Shown: positions 27,101-42,100 of the stretch, piece after piece
Layout of the letters: each line of letters opens with the position of its first letter
Position numbering within the stretch: position 1 is the first letter of the stretch
NCBI RefSeq assembly: GCF_021018805.1
Contig: NC_086283.1
Span: 20,570,162-20,634,161 of the forward strand
From: Prinia subflava
Taxonomy: Eukaryota; Chordata; Aves; Passeriformes; Cisticolidae
Direction: 5' to 3'
DNA length: 64,000 nt
Made by a program: the position numbers and the translations under genes
Notes under the pieces: model-generated
Database searches by the model: none
What the model saw: the letters and a program-made list of their open reading frames with translations, nothing else
Told to the model about the DNA's origin: nothing

Positions 27101-30100
27101 CACACTGTACTCTCCTAGGGAGCTAAGTTTTGTTTTACAGAAATAAGAGTCCCATCACACATGGGTGATGCAGCATTTCTGGACACCCATTGCAATTTAA
27201 CAGCTTCAGCAGGATTTACTGACCCTTCGCAACTTGACTGAGAGGTGCTCTTTGGTGCCTTCAAGTGAGACCTGGCACTGCAGACAGTTCCACACATCCA
27301 ATTTCCATTCAAAAAGCACAGGGAGATAGGACTTGACACCTACACTTTTGGTCTTATCTAGTTTTATCTTTCTGATTTCATGGATGTAATCTAGAAGTAG
27401 CTTTTGGCACATGAAGTGCTGTTCCTTTCCCTCAGATGCAGATCTGAATTTTAAAAAGAATACTAATACTGCCTACTTTGCAACAGCACAGCGAGAAATT
27501 CAGATTTACCAATTTAATTGCTTATTATTATCAAAAGCTTCTAACCAGTCATGGTTTTGTCTCAGAAGACCCCATCTGGGGTGTGCTACTGTACCTCAAT
27601 CTCCTGATGCGAGAAACCCCACAAAACTAGGATTATTTGTTTCAGATCTTGTACTTAGGCTGACAGTTTCTCACAGCTCTATTTTGTTGTGCTTGTGCTG
27701 AAGTTCTCTATAAGACAAATAGAGCAGCACTGAAGCTGCAGAAATGTGGGCTAGGGAAGTAATGACAAAAATCCCCTAAATACCCAAATTAAACCCATAT
27801 CTTTCTCACAGCAAGATTGATGATACTCAATGCTTGGAGGGTAACAGCAGAAACAAAAAGAAATTAAAGCTGTCAAATGAAGAAATCAGACTGGGAATAC
27901 CTGGGCAGAGCGATGGTAAAGCACCTGAAAGCCATTGAACTGCCCCAGCTTCCCTCCTCAGAACCTGCCAAAACTCTCTAGGGCCAGTTGCCCTACAGGT
28001 AATGATCCTTCAGCTGCTGCTCTTTCTGCTTACAGAAACGTGTGCTTTGCTTTTGTTTTATGAAATTTAAATCTTTCATTACCAGTGCAGGTCCACTGCT
28101 GCATTACACTGGAGCATGAGTGTCAGTTAACTCCGAGCCCTCAACAGCTCCAGTTGGAAATGCCAAAGGGTTATATATTTCATAAATACCTGAACTCCAT
28201 TTTTCACTCACTCACCTCTGCTTTGCAGCTCAGCTGTGAGCTGCCTTTCCAAGCTCTCTCGTAGTTCTCGCTCTCTACAAAGCTCCATCTTTAACTCTTT
28301 CTTTTCCTGCTGTATCTGCTTTTCCTGGACTCTTGCATTGTCCACAGCCACTTTCAGTAGCCCCTAAAACACACACAAATGCAAGATCTGAAAACACCAT
28401 TTCCTTTCAGCAGTGACTAAACTCATTAATTTGCTTCTTTTATACCCTCTAGGAAAACAGAAAGATTAGAAGAAGGAATCTACAGATCTGGAGCACAACT
28501 GGGCATTGAAAGTAGATAATGTTGGAGCTACATATGAGGAATTTGGTGTCATGGAATCATTCAGTACAGCTTTGGCTAATTGGGTTACACACACAGTGCT
28601 ATATCTCTGCTCATCTCAATAACTGCAGAGAGAAGCACTGCAGGAATAATGTGAATGGTGAATTTCAATTTGACCATTATTGCCAATTATTAAGTCAAAT
28701 ATACAAGATATGAAAGTCCCTTCCATGACTGTAATGCCAGGGAGAGAGGAAACCTAAGCAAGACATTAAATAAAAGAGATGAGAAACTGCAAATACAAAA
28801 TAGTTGCTCAAATTTTTTTAAGAGTGCAAAAAGAAACACATGTTATCTACCAGGACATAACCTGGCCCTGTAGAGAAGAATTTACCTGAATGTTGGTTAA
28901 TAGTGTTTCTACTGATGAAAGACCATCAGCAAAAAGAAATGGCGCCGGAAATCCAGGAGGCAAGGCCTGTCCAGCCAGTTGGACTTTATCTAAGGTTGGT
29001 TTCATTATCGGAATGGCAATTTGGACCTCTTCTGCAAAGATAGGTTCAAAAGCAACATCAGAAAGCACTGGAAATATAGGTGACTGTAATTACTAGAAAC
29101 TAGCATTTTGTTTATTGGAAGTCAAAATACAAGTGTGTTAGTAAAATCAACATTGTTTCAGTCTTTGGGCAGCTGGGACTGTTGCCAAGGCAAGTTGGCA
29201 AAATAGTACACAACAATAATCAATACACTGGGACTATAACACAGCTGTAATGGAGTACAGACTATTTTATCTCCAATTCTACAGAATTATACCACAGAAT
29301 TATAACAGTATTACGCAGTTCATTAAACCTGAATGACCTGTCTTCATTCTATCATATTTGCCATTCTGTGATGTGAGTTTTTTGTTGCTATAACCTTGGC
29401 AAAATTCTAATCAAGGAATGTATCACATCTCTTTACTCCTTTACCGTTCCCCTTCCCGTGGTCAGCAGTAAATAATCTCCACTGAGTCATCCATTCCCTC
29501 TGCCAGCACTGCACGGAACTGGAGTCTCTCCTACAGAGAGCAAACTGGGGCCTGGCAGCTTCCCCTTCACTCCTTCTTTCAAATACATGATGAGGGTATA
29601 GATCAAGCTGTGCACCGACAGCAGAAATGTGTATCCAGAAAGAAACAACATTAGAAATGTTTTTTTCAAGAATCCCTTCAATTTGGTGAGGAATCAGTAC
29701 TATCACAAATGAATTCCCATTTTTTAATAGAATAATTACAGGATCTTTTAGGACAGTAGCTGTAGCTCCTTCTCTCAAATCCCTGTGAGTACTTCCTCCA
29801 CATATTCATCTTAATTGCTGAAAACTACACAATTAAAATCTAGCTGTCTCTGAAGCCAAACTCTGTACAATTCTTTCATTCTGAAATGCTAAAAAAAGAC
29901 TTCTGTGCAATATTCCAGTCTAGATATATATATATCACATGATCCTGCACTTGCACAAATGATGGTGAGTGTCTGCCCAGCACCTGCCTTTTAATGAAGC
30001 CTGTGATCCCTGCCTTGGCCACGAGCCCCTGATGCCAGTGCTCGCCCAGGACAGCTGCACATCCAGCCCCCCTAGTTTCATCTCTCAAGTGACTTGGTCA

Positions 30101-33100
30101 CATTAAAGCCTGAATTTACAATTGGACCACACCACATTCAAGAAGGTCTCCTTCTCCCACTCCTGTTTTTAAAGAATAAACAACCTAAAAAGAATCTGGC
30201 AACTAACTAACCCAAGGTGTCTCCACTGAAGCACTATTTTCTGATGTAACACACTCAGGAGCCTCCATCGAGCTGCACTTTTTGCATCCACCTGACAACA
30301 AACCAGGAGCATTAGCAGTGTACAAGTATTCTTTGAAATCTCTGGTTTGGGAGTATTTTGTCTTTGCTCTGTGAGTTCATTAAGTGGAATATCTTCCTAA
30401 TGATTTTTCAGGGCTAATAACAAAAGCCAGCAACCTCTACACATCCTCAGAGACAGCATCTTAGATGGAATTTAAGTGATTCATTTTAAAAATCACAACT
30501 CGGGTAACAAATGCAGACCACAAAGTTCGTGCTGATTCAGACACACCATTTCTCATATTTAAATATATCAGTGGCAGGGTTTTTAAAATAACCTGATTAG
30601 CTGTCGCACATGATGCCGCACAGAAATAACAGCGAAGCCGTGGAGTCACAAAAGACTAAACAGAAGTGGCATTTGAAAAAGAAAGCAATACATGAAGTAT
30701 GCATAACAAAACTGGAGCTGCTCTAACACCTCTAGAAATCCCTGCTATTTGGAGATGAAAGTAATAACATTAAATTGGCCGAAAGGAAAATTACTATTGA
30801 CTGTGAAGACAGGTTGCATGGTCTGTGGTTTGTAATGCTACTGTACAGCAGATTGAAGTTTCAAAATAGTATTACTCTTCTTTAAAGAGATAGACACAGC
30901 TAAATTAGGTGCTGCTTGCTGCAGTGAGGATCAAATGCAAAAAGAATCATATTTCATCAGACCTAGTCAACACCAGGAAAATAAATAGAAATATAAGAGG
31001 TATGCAGGCAATGATTCATTTTGATAATCTGGCCCAAGAGAGACACATAGAGACAGCACACAGATCTAAGCTTCTACCAAAAGACAAATAGGACACAGAG
31101 GGTGGGAATTGGGATGACAGTGTAGCAGAGGTCACATCGATTTTCAGCAGCAGTTTTCACACAGATGAGATAACCCTGGACTCTATTTGGCCCATTGTTC
31201 ATATCCTACCTGTCCCAGAAGCAATAAATTTCCAAGTCCCAGAAAAAGGGCAGTAAAGAAGAAGGATTCTACTTATGACTTCTTATGATTAAGTTTTTGT
31301 GCTAACCAAACATGCTTTGCAGACCAAGGTCACATTGCATGTTAAAGTCTGTAATAGCTGAAACTAGAAGCAGCATATTATGTTTTAGCGTATATGGGTG
31401 GAAACTGTCAAACCATTCATCATTTTTTTTTTCTGATTGAAATCACACTCTGCAAAGATGAATGATAAATGCATTAGAAATCTATTTCAATCTTGTAATA
31501 GCTCTTCACATCTGAATGGTGTCTACATCTTGCCCATGCTCTGAATAAGTGCACAGTTAGGCAGAAATTTATTAACTAGACTCAAGGAATCATAATTGGT
31601 AAAGCAATTAAAAATGGCATGTGCTGGAAGCATTTCTTGGGGACTGTATCAAATGCATTCCTTTAATGGAAAAAAATAATGTTGATTTAAGGATTTTGAT
31701 TTTAAACACCACTAAAAATATAAATGCTAAAAGCTGCACTCACATATACAATACAACAGAATAAGCAAGAAATAAAGCCAAGACAGCTACAGTCTGACCA
31801 AGGACACAAACAACCTTTCTGATTATTGAAGTAAAGTGGGAACTACTTTTATCGAGCCTGTTTGTTAAACCTGCCATGCTTTATAAAAGCATTCAGGAAT
31901 CCATTTAGAGTGCAGTCTTTTTATTTTAATTTCTAGCTGACATCCAGATGAATAGATGAAAGTAAGAATTACACTGCAGAGCAAAGAAATACACAGTAAA
32001 CACTAACAGTGAATGGAGTATCATCCTGGGAAAGCACACAGAAATCTGCTAGGAGGCTTCTTGCTCTTAATTCAATATGCTTAAGTATTTCATCTTCTGT
32101 CTTCTGCCTAAATTGCAGGAACACGGATTGGCAAATGAAGCATCAACCTCCAGACTGAACATAGCATTGGGAATGTGGGGAACGTGAATTGCTCCCTGCA
32201 CGGCCCAAACCAACAGGCACTTTTATTTGCCAGCTGGTTTATTTTCTTTCAGAAGGCATGTTTTTAAACCCATCAGTCACAGCCCTGATCCACTTGACAT
32301 GTCACATCCCTCTCAAAACAAGGAAGAAATATTAAAGGTACAATTTATACTGGTTAGACCACCAAGTTATTTCTCCTCATGCACTTGAAAACTTTATCTA
32401 CCTGGAGCTGTATGAGCATTACTCACCTACAACAGCTCATAGAATACAACTCAGGCATTAAATAAATACACGGCATATAGAAGAGAGAGAAACAATTTAT
32501 GCAGGATTTATAGTTACCAGTTAGTTACTAATCCAGACACTGGATCTCCAGAAACCCATCAGGCAGGGATAAGAAGATGGTTTTGGACATAATATGGTAG
32601 CTGGGTCACTCCTTATCCCTGCCTATGGCATAAAATTCAGAAACCCAAGGACTGAAGTGGTTTATTACAATTATAATTCCTTGAGTTTCATACCTAAGTG
32701 ATGGGGCTTACATTTGGCCCATAGTTACACAACAGTCTGGATACTCTAATGGACCTCTTTGACTTTTAACAAAATAAAGCAGAAGATCTGCAACATCAGC
32801 TGGGTTGTCTGTGTGATGCATCTCTGAAAGTGAAATATATAATTGAAACACTATTATTTGCCCAAAGACCTGACAGAATCATCCAAACTGATGTATCTTC
32901 AATGGCAAGAGGTCCTCTGACTTCCAGCTCTACCATCTATTTCACAACAGGGATAGGTAGTGTCCAGACATGGGTATTTTAATACAATTAGGGCTGAAAT
33001 TCTAATTTTTGACTGCAGAATCAGTTTTCTGAAAGAGACTTCTTATTTTAAATCTTGGCAACTTCAGGATTACTTATCTAGAAGCAAGGTTGTTTTTTTT

Positions 33101-36100
33101 CCTTTTACAGCAAAACAAGTATGAAAACCTGTAATCTGAAGCATTGTTTATTTCAAGCATTGTGTATTTCTAATTCCAGGATTACCTGTCTTCCATGTCT
33201 TAATAAGTTCCAAAATCCACCATAACCCTATGATTATCTTTTTCTTCCCTCACTCGTTGCTGCTCTGCCAGGAGCTAGACTCCTGACCATCAGGGAGAAA
33301 AGACTCCTGTAAACCAGGCACCAGTCGGAAATTTAGTGCTTTAACCCTGTGATTCAGGTGCCAAATTTAAAGTTGCAGCTGTTTTTCTTAATTACAGCCC
33401 TTGAATGAACAGGGTCAATGAATGCGATTGAGGAGTAGCTGATTAATCCAGTGCAGTACCTTTAAATCAGATTTCATTTTGTTTTCCCATGACTGATAAA
33501 AGCGTTGCTCACTACTGAGCTTTGCCAGGAAAAAACTTCACAGTTTGAGAACAGTACCTAACAATTAGATACACATTTCCTATACATTTCCATGCTTCCT
33601 TAAAAGCTTCTAGAAACAAGCAGAAAAAGTACCATCAACTATGCTCCACTTATCTGTGTCCAAGCAAGTTCTCACCTGTGTGCTCTGACAAAATCACTCG
33701 ATTTTGTCCTGAACAAGTGTTTAATAAAACTGTCTTCGACACAGCAGGAAAATGCAGGCTACAGAACCATGGAATTGCTGAGGCTGGGAAAGATGATGGA
33801 GTCCAGCTGCTCCTCCAGCACTGCCAAGGCCACCACTGACCATGTCTCCAAGAGCCACATGCACGTGGCTTTTGAATCTCATCAAGGATGGGGACTCCAC
33901 CACTGCCCTGGGCAGCTGTGGCAGGGTTGCACAGCCCTTTCCAAGGTGGAATTATTACACTATCTAACCTGATTCTTTGCTGGCATAGCTTGAGGCCATT
34001 CCCTCTCCTCCTGTCCCTGTTCCCTGGGAACAGAGCCTGACAACCCTGGCCGTTCCCTCCTGTCAGGGAATTATGCACAGCCACAAGGTCCCCCTGAGCC
34101 TCCTTTTCTCCAGGCTGAGCCCCTTTCCCAGCTCCCTCAGCCTCTCCTGGTGCTCCAGCCCCTTCCCAGCTCTATTCCCTTCCCTGGACACGCTCCATCC
34201 CCTCAATCTCCCTCTTGTCATGAGGGTCCCAGAGCTGCCCCCAGCACTGGAGGAGCCCCAGCAGTGCCAGCACAGGGGACAGCACTGCCCTGATCCCTCT
34301 GGACACCATTCCTGATCACAGGAATGACAAGGGTGTGTCCTCCCAAAGGACGTCACGGAGCTGCCACTTGGAGTTTGAATACAAGGAGGTGGCAAAATGC
34401 AGAGAAATGAAAATCTCAAGGCTGAAATTACAGTTTATGAATCGCCTTTATCTGTGCACTCTTTATCAGGAGGTGCATAATTATACAGCTTTGACATTTT
34501 CATCAGTGTACTCTCATTAATAACACAGAAAATTGTACCTATTTATAACTTCAGCATATTTACAATATACTCTGATGTTCACATGGCAGTGGCAGTAAAA
34601 ACATCTGAAAATACTATATTAATTCAAGCCTTAAAACCAAAGACCTGAGTTAGATGAGATACTTGGTTTGCAATAATAATAAAAAATGAAACTAAAAAGT
34701 GCAGCAATTCCCTCTCTCAACATCAGAACTAAAGTTTCACTGCATGTAACTTCAGTCTCAAGTTCAGTATGAACAGATTAAGCAAAACAAAAAACAACTG
34801 ATGTCACCTCGTTAAATTCTGTTCATTAAGGAGAACTCTAAGCACTCCCACTAAGGCTCCTAATACATATATAAAGAGCCTTCACAATCCTACTTTTTAT
34901 ATTCAGAATTATTTAGGATTTGTTGTTTGTGTTATTATTATCCCTGCTTTCTCTTACAAGCTGCTCCTCAGGCACATTTTGGTAATCTGGATTCCAAAAT
35001 ATATAAAGCTGCTTTGTGCTTTAAAAATGCTTCTTAATCTAGAGAGAATCTTAAAAACTATTGATCTGCATTTTCCATTTGGCAATTTAAAGTAACTACT
35101 TTGTTCAGGCAGTAATAGTACCTTGTCACTCCTCACCACGATAAGGAGGATTATTCCTACTGACAATAGGGATGAGAAAATGTGAACTACTCGATAAAAT
35201 TTTAGTAGCAAGATTATTGTGGCATGGAAGAAAGGGGGAAAATGAAAAAATATAAACAGAGTCCTCCTCATGGTCGTTATCAGGAGGTTATAAAATTTTT
35301 CTCAGCTAACTCTCCTATTAACACTCACAAAGGTTTTTTTCATGGTGATTTTTAAGCATCACTGTATTCTAAGTATTCCTCTAGTCAGATTTTAAAGTGT
35401 CAGATGAGGATGGGTAGGAGAAATTTGCCAAGAAGAAAAAAAAAAGATTCTTCAAATTTCTTCGCAGATTCAGCTTTTCCCTATTAATGTTGAGATTATT
35501 TCTTCAACTATTTTCTTGCAAATATTTATGACTCCATATGGAACAACAGATGTTGAAGAGAAGGGATAGCAGAAAAGACTTCATTTTCAGCAATTACCCT
35601 GCTACTTGTTGTCATACTGTAGGTGTTCTTAGTGCATCTATTTTACATACCACCCTGTCCTTTCACACACTGCAAAAATGTCAGTTTGGATAATTAATGT
35701 AATAACTGTAGTCCAAATCATTTCCACAATGAAAAAAGTATAAATAGGACAACAGGAGGAAGAAATCAAGAAGGCAGGGAGACGAGAGGAATTGCTTTAG
35801 CAGTTCTTCTGGAATATCTGATCAGGAATCAGTTTGCAAAGCTGCATTAGGTCCTTAATACAAAATCTTTCCCTTTGGGACAGATTCCAGTGACTCTCAC
35901 CAAGAAGAGAAATCACACCAAGAAACAGGAAAACAAAGCTATGCAGGAAACAGGATAACCCTGAAGGATCACAGACAGTCAACACCACAGAGAAATTACA
36001 GTCATATACCGATTTATGCTAACATAGCAATTATGACACAAGATACTTAACCTCTTAATATATTGTAAAATAGTATCAAACTAATACCAATATTATTACT

Positions 36101-39100
36101 GTTGAGTTCAATTTCTTAAAGTACACGTATAGCCAGCAGTTAAGCCTTTCAAATATTTGAAACAGGAGGAATACTCCATTTCCTGGATATTCCTGGATAA
36201 TTATTCTTGCTTTATTAAGGTTTATTTTACAGCTGTGTAAAATAGGTTATAAAGGACAATTCTGCTATTATGTCCTCCCCTGCTTAGGCTTAATAAATAT
36301 TATATTCTACACCATCCATTAAAGCCAAGCAGTGGAGAAAATAGGAGTGGTAGTAATCTCCTCCACAGATGTAAAATACCTTTAATAAAATAAGGGTGTA
36401 TAACAGTCAGGAACAAATTACTGAGGTCTGCTTTAATAAAATAGTACCCTTAAAGCAGTATTACTCTTAAGGTACTGACATTCCCACTGGTGATGCAGTG
36501 TATCCTTTCAAAGCAGTGCAGCTTGTTAAAATGGCAAGATATCTTTTTGCCATAGAGTGTTTGTGTCCAGGCAGATACAAGGTTTGTATAGAATGCATCC
36601 AGGGAGCCATAAAACTGGTGGGAAACATATTTCTCCGTGGTATTTTAGTACTTCGAAAAATTCAATCACTGGGAAAAAATGTTTTGCTGTAAACATCTGA
36701 AGAGCATTATAAAAGCAATGGCTTCCCACAGCACTTGCTTAAATAATTTTAAGAGAGAGTGAGTATGTCTTTGCTCGTCTTCTAGAACTTGTAGAAAGCT
36801 TCTCCTATTAATTTCCCTGGTGCTGTCAGGCCAGGGCACTTTTAATCAGAAATAATTATGAGTGCAATTGGGAATGTTCACTGGCAGGATTTTCTATACT
36901 GCAGAAATAAGACAACTTTGAAAACTGATCGTTAGGAGAAATATGATTAACGGGAAAATATACCCAGAGAGATGAGCACCTGAAAGGTTTGCTTCTGAAT
37001 GAATTACGAATTCCTCAGATGTCAATAAAGGACTCTGCTTATATATCCCAGTGTTTGAATTCAGTTCAGTTACACATTGATTTTATAAACCCTGATTAAG
37101 CATGAGAAATCCATCCCTTTTTAGTTCACCTGTTTTAATTCTGACTTTTCCCCACAAACCTTTAACCTTGCCCCAGCTCCTGATCCATCCCATGCAGACC
37201 AGAGCACATCCCTGATCCCTCCTGTGAGCCCATCTCCGCTCGCCAGTGCCACCAGCTAGACACTGCCAGTATCTCCTGCAGGACCTCAGGTCACAGAGCT
37301 GAACCCTGACACAACCAACCCTCTCTTGAGCTACGAAACAGCCAGAATTTGCCTCATCTCTGAGCTCCTCCCTTGATGAGCTAGGAGGGCAAGTAAGAGC
37401 CCCTCTGGCAGAAATGCAGCCCTGGTGTGGGGATGTGACACCACAGTGACAGGGTGACCAGAGTCATTCTGGCAGCAATCCGTGTGGAGCTGCCTGGCCA
37501 TGGCAACTCCTCACCACCAAGTAATTACATGATGCTCTGGGGAAAGACAAGTTTTCCTAGCACACAGCCAATCTATCAACAGGAAAAACCTCTTCCTGAC
37601 CCAAATGGCACTGTGATCAGGGTATAAATGGAGGCTAAGCACCAAATACTGCATGTCCACTACTCTGCAGCCTAATAACTGGGAAGTCTGCAGCTGTCAC
37701 TTGTCCTGAATGCTTTTAAAGCATCAAATACTGGCGAGAGGAAAGGAAGAGGAGAACTTTCTTCAGAAGGCAGTAGCTATCTGACATTAATCTGCCATGT
37801 AACTGCCCCAGAGGAGCCCGAGCTGCTGGGGACATGGATGCTGTGCTGCCGGAGATGCTGTGCTGCCACGTGCTCCAAGCCCCTCAGCCTTACATCCCTG
37901 CAGTGACCACCTTCTTCACAGTGATCCCCAGCACATAACAGAGACCCAACATCACTTGTAAAAAGACGTGTGAACTAATTCAGCAATTCCAAGGTTACCA
38001 GTATGGTGCAGGGTTACAAACCCTAGCACTTCTCAGCAGTTTCCCTCTTCTCCTCCTTGCTCAAGCACCCTGTGCCACCAATGTGGAACAGCAAAATTCA
38101 TGAAGCCGTGCACTGTTACGGAGTGCACATGGCAGAGTGTGGCAGTAGAGCCCTGATGTTTGAGTTAATTGCATTAAAAACAATGTCACACCTGCTGAAG
38201 GCAAGGCACAAAAGCTGGAGAACTTAGGAATGAGGATTTTTTTCCTTCTCACAGCCATGTGTAGGTACAATCCCACTCTTTTGGTGGTTTGGCATTGCAA
38301 TCCCATCACTAGGAAAATTTTAAGGAACTTCATGAATATTTTGCTCCTAAATCATTCTAATTTATATAGCAGGCTAAGACAAACAAAAAATGCCAGTGGT
38401 GTCATCATTACTAAATAAAACCTACTAAACAGATTTTTGGATAAATCCCTTGAGTTACATGCTTCTCAACTAAAACAAGATACAAAGCAAAACAAATTAT
38501 ACACAAACCCAGATCTCTGGTGCATTCACTGATTTCAAACCAGCCTTGGATCTGGCTGGTGGCTGAAAAATCCAACTTCATGAACCTGCCACTTTCTGTG
38601 GCTTCTGGATTTGGCAGCTGATGCCTGGGGAGACAGTGAGGGGCTACAGAGAGCAGAACTCTGCCACCAGCTCCCAAAGAAAAGTGGAGGGGAGGAAAAC
38701 AGCTTCTTAAGCACCCTCCCACTGCAAATACAGAAGGTGAAAAACCAGCTGTGATCAAAATCACAAATAGCTTGAACACAGTTAAAAGAAGGGGTTATCT
38801 AATAAGTATCAAACAATTGTCCATGTTTTGATTCCGAACAACAGGAATGAAGCTCTGCACTCCGTAAGTGCATCTGTCCTTCCAAGGGGACTCCCAGCAG
38901 GCCAGCCAGGAGCAGGAACTTACTGCTCTAAGCCACATTATAAACTCTATAAGCATAAAACCCTTTACAAATATTTAGGTTTTGATTACTGCTCCTGTGA
39001 CGTATGGCTTTTAGCAAGCCAAGCATTTTCCCTTCCCAACTGCTTCACTCTCTTTGCAGGGCACATTATATCTTCACTTTGGCTTATTCTACCTCCTCGC

Positions 39101-42100
39101 TTTGAAACCCTGCATTACTTGAGAGAGTGGCTGACATCCCCATTCATGATAGTGCACAAAATGAAGCTTAATGAATCCCCAAAGCAATGTACTTCACGTG
39201 CTAAAATCAATGTACATTGCCTGCTACAGTATCTCCCTGTGAAATGGAGGCATTTGCTCAGAAATTTCTATCTCAACAGGGTCTTTTTTCTTTTTGTAGC
39301 ATTTAACTGCCTTTTGTCTGCTCTTGTCTCCCTCCAGTGTTCTTCAGATGGCAATCTTTTATTCCTTGTGCAAACTCATTTGGAAAATGCTGGATGGGCT
39401 ACAGCTGTGTACTGCTATGTAAGGTCTAATCCACGTCAAGCAGTGCTTTATACAGACTGAATAAACACAATGAAGCAATGTTTTAATTGATTATTAAAAA
39501 GGCAGGGTTTTGGGCTGAAAGCAGTATTTAAAATCAGATTTAATCAGCTAGTTTTGTACTATTCTGAAAGGTAGTGATGCTGTACATGTTGCCACTCAAG
39601 CCCTGGGGATCTCACAGAGGTGACTGCAACCCCAGGGGAAGAGGCTGGGGATGAAGCTATTTCTGGGTGGTTTGTGCAAATTTCCAAGGCTTTGGCCAAT
39701 GAAAAACAAGCAGTGGAACAAAATATCAATGAACACAAACCTCACCTGGGAAGGTGTTTTCCCCACATAGCTTCCAGGAAAATATAATCCACATTCTTCC
39801 AGTCAATCCAGGTGCTGGGGAACCTTTGCGGCTCAGTCTCAAACAGTATAATCTGCTCTGGCTTTTATGATGCAGAGAGTCTGGATTTACACTCTCTGGT
39901 AGTAAATACTGACTTCAAATCAACCTGCACTGCATCTGACAAAGGTATCCAAGTTGGATACCATAAAAAGTATCTTTATATGATTTGTATAAATCAACAA
40001 TTATTAGACAGTGCAACTAAATTATTTTTTGAACTCAGAAATAGTAATAACAGTAATAATGAAAGATAAATAATTGGTAATCAAAATACTCATGCATCCA
40101 AAAAAGGTGCCTCTGACCCTCCACAGGAGACTACATCTGGGGAACCACAGATTTTTTTGAAGGATTGTTTGAAAGTTTGGGCAATGATTAGTCTGAATTA
40201 GTTTGAAAGTTTGGGCAATGAAATCCAAAATCACAATTCTTCTTCTTTATTCCAGTAAGCATTCTCCACTGACTGTACTTCTCCATGGTACCCCACGAAT
40301 CTAAGTGAAAAAGGCATAGTAAAGCAACTAAGTTTTTCTTTAGTTTTTCCTTCCAACAAAACTACCACTGTTGCTTTGAATTTTAGGTAGGAAAAACTGG
40401 TAATGTCTATTAGGCAGCATGAAAATTCTTCATTAGCTTGAGGAACATGAATTATCAATCAAATGAGAAATAGGCAGAGAGCAGCTGAAAATGGCAAATT
40501 GCTATAATTACAAATGATGTCTTGTGCATGACTGTGTCTCAAGAATTGTTACAGGATGCTGTGCAAAAAGACCAACATTTATATCCACAGTCCAAAATAA
40601 TACGGTCCATTACAATGATGTACTCTAGAGCAGAAATATCATTTTTTTATGTTTCACATTGTTTCTGTTCTAGACACTGAATCTATATTTTGTTTTATTT
40701 TTTAAAAAGGATGAATTTGCCTTAGAGAACTGACATCTTATATGAATATTTTAGTTTTGCTTGCAAGTAACAGGAAAAGAAATGTGGCATAAAACTCAAG
40801 CCCCAAATTCCTCAGAATGCCTACTGAGAATAAATTTTATGTTTATTTGTATTTCATTTTCCTTGAACAAATGCCCTTCCCTTGGGTATTTATTAAAAGC
40901 ATAAAAAGAATGAGCCAAATTCACTTCTGAATAACATCTATTCAGCATTGTTGGAGCTTGCAAAATTGCACTAGACCAGCCAAGGGGAAAATTTCACTCA
41001 CTGTTTAGTAAATATATATAATATTTTTTTTCTAGTTCAGAAGATGTATTGTTTAATCTTTAAATTCTCTGCCTGCCCCTGCTTATCAAAGGAGAAAAAG
41101 CAGCTGTTTGGTTATAAATTTTTGACCTCGCACAGGAATAACGTGATGTATGTGCTGGACTGTTGGTTACTCGGGGCAGTCCTACACCAGGCAATTGCCA
41201 CTGATGTGCTGAGGATTCCAGCACAGTTCCCACCGCCTCCACTCTGCAAAGCAATAGTTACATTTTCTTCTGACGATTCGCTTGAAGATTCCCGTAAATA
41301 ACCTCACCTGACCTGCACTGTAAACCCTCAGATTGCAGCAGCATTAAGAGGGAAATGGTTTCAAGTCAATTTGGCCACTGAGAGCGTCCGTTCTCAGTGC
41401 AAGGCTGGAGCAGCATTTTTATAGTGCATGCCAGACACATTCACTTCTGTAGGAGGTGAATTGGGAAAATCCACAAAAAACAACAGAACAGAAGGTGCTG
41501 TTTGCGCTGTGACTAAAACAAAGCTGGTTCATGATGTAACCAAAGTGTCCCAACGTGTCCCTCCCACTTCCTGTCCAGGCTGGGATGTCCAGGGTTGCTC
41601 TTCACTTGTGCTGCTGCAGGTGTCTTAAAGCTGACCTGATCTCAATAAACCCCAATTCCCATGATACAAGATCACTTCTCCCACCATCAGCATGGGGTTT
41701 GTACAGTTCGATCTCGTTTTTTTTAACCAGAGCTTTCAGGAAAGGTCATTTAAGACACAGAAACTGTGACTCCTAAACAGAGCATGTGGCCAAGAACAGG
41801 GGTTAGTGCTTCTCATCCACTGCTACCCACGAAATTACAGTTTATAGCTTTGTAAGTAGAAAAATGATGCCTTTAAGATCTAAGCCAATGTTTGAAGGAG
41901 TCCCGTGGATTGTCTTTACTGCCAGCACAAGAACCCCCCCAAATCAAGCAAATCTAGTAATGTGACCATTGCCCTTGGCAGCCACCATTAAACTGGGCAG
42001 TGAACTACTTCAAATAGCTGCGAGTGTTAAACATTAGTTCTGCCTTAAGTAGGTTGATTTTAACAGTCAAATGTGCACTATGTGCACTATGTGAACATTA

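Noticed and set aside
23585..29067. Assignment to the paralogue DACH1
   Set aside because: Coiled-coil positions (IQQEKKELKME, ELQSR, SKRREQVEQALKQAT) and the tail exon fit DACH2; DACH1 as recalled has QVQLEKTELKMD-type sequence and an unrelated ending.
33650..34419. Open frames of 144, 118 and 80 codons
   Set aside because: They lie within or run out of the CR1 copy at 33761-34325 and match no protein family. They are repeat shadows.
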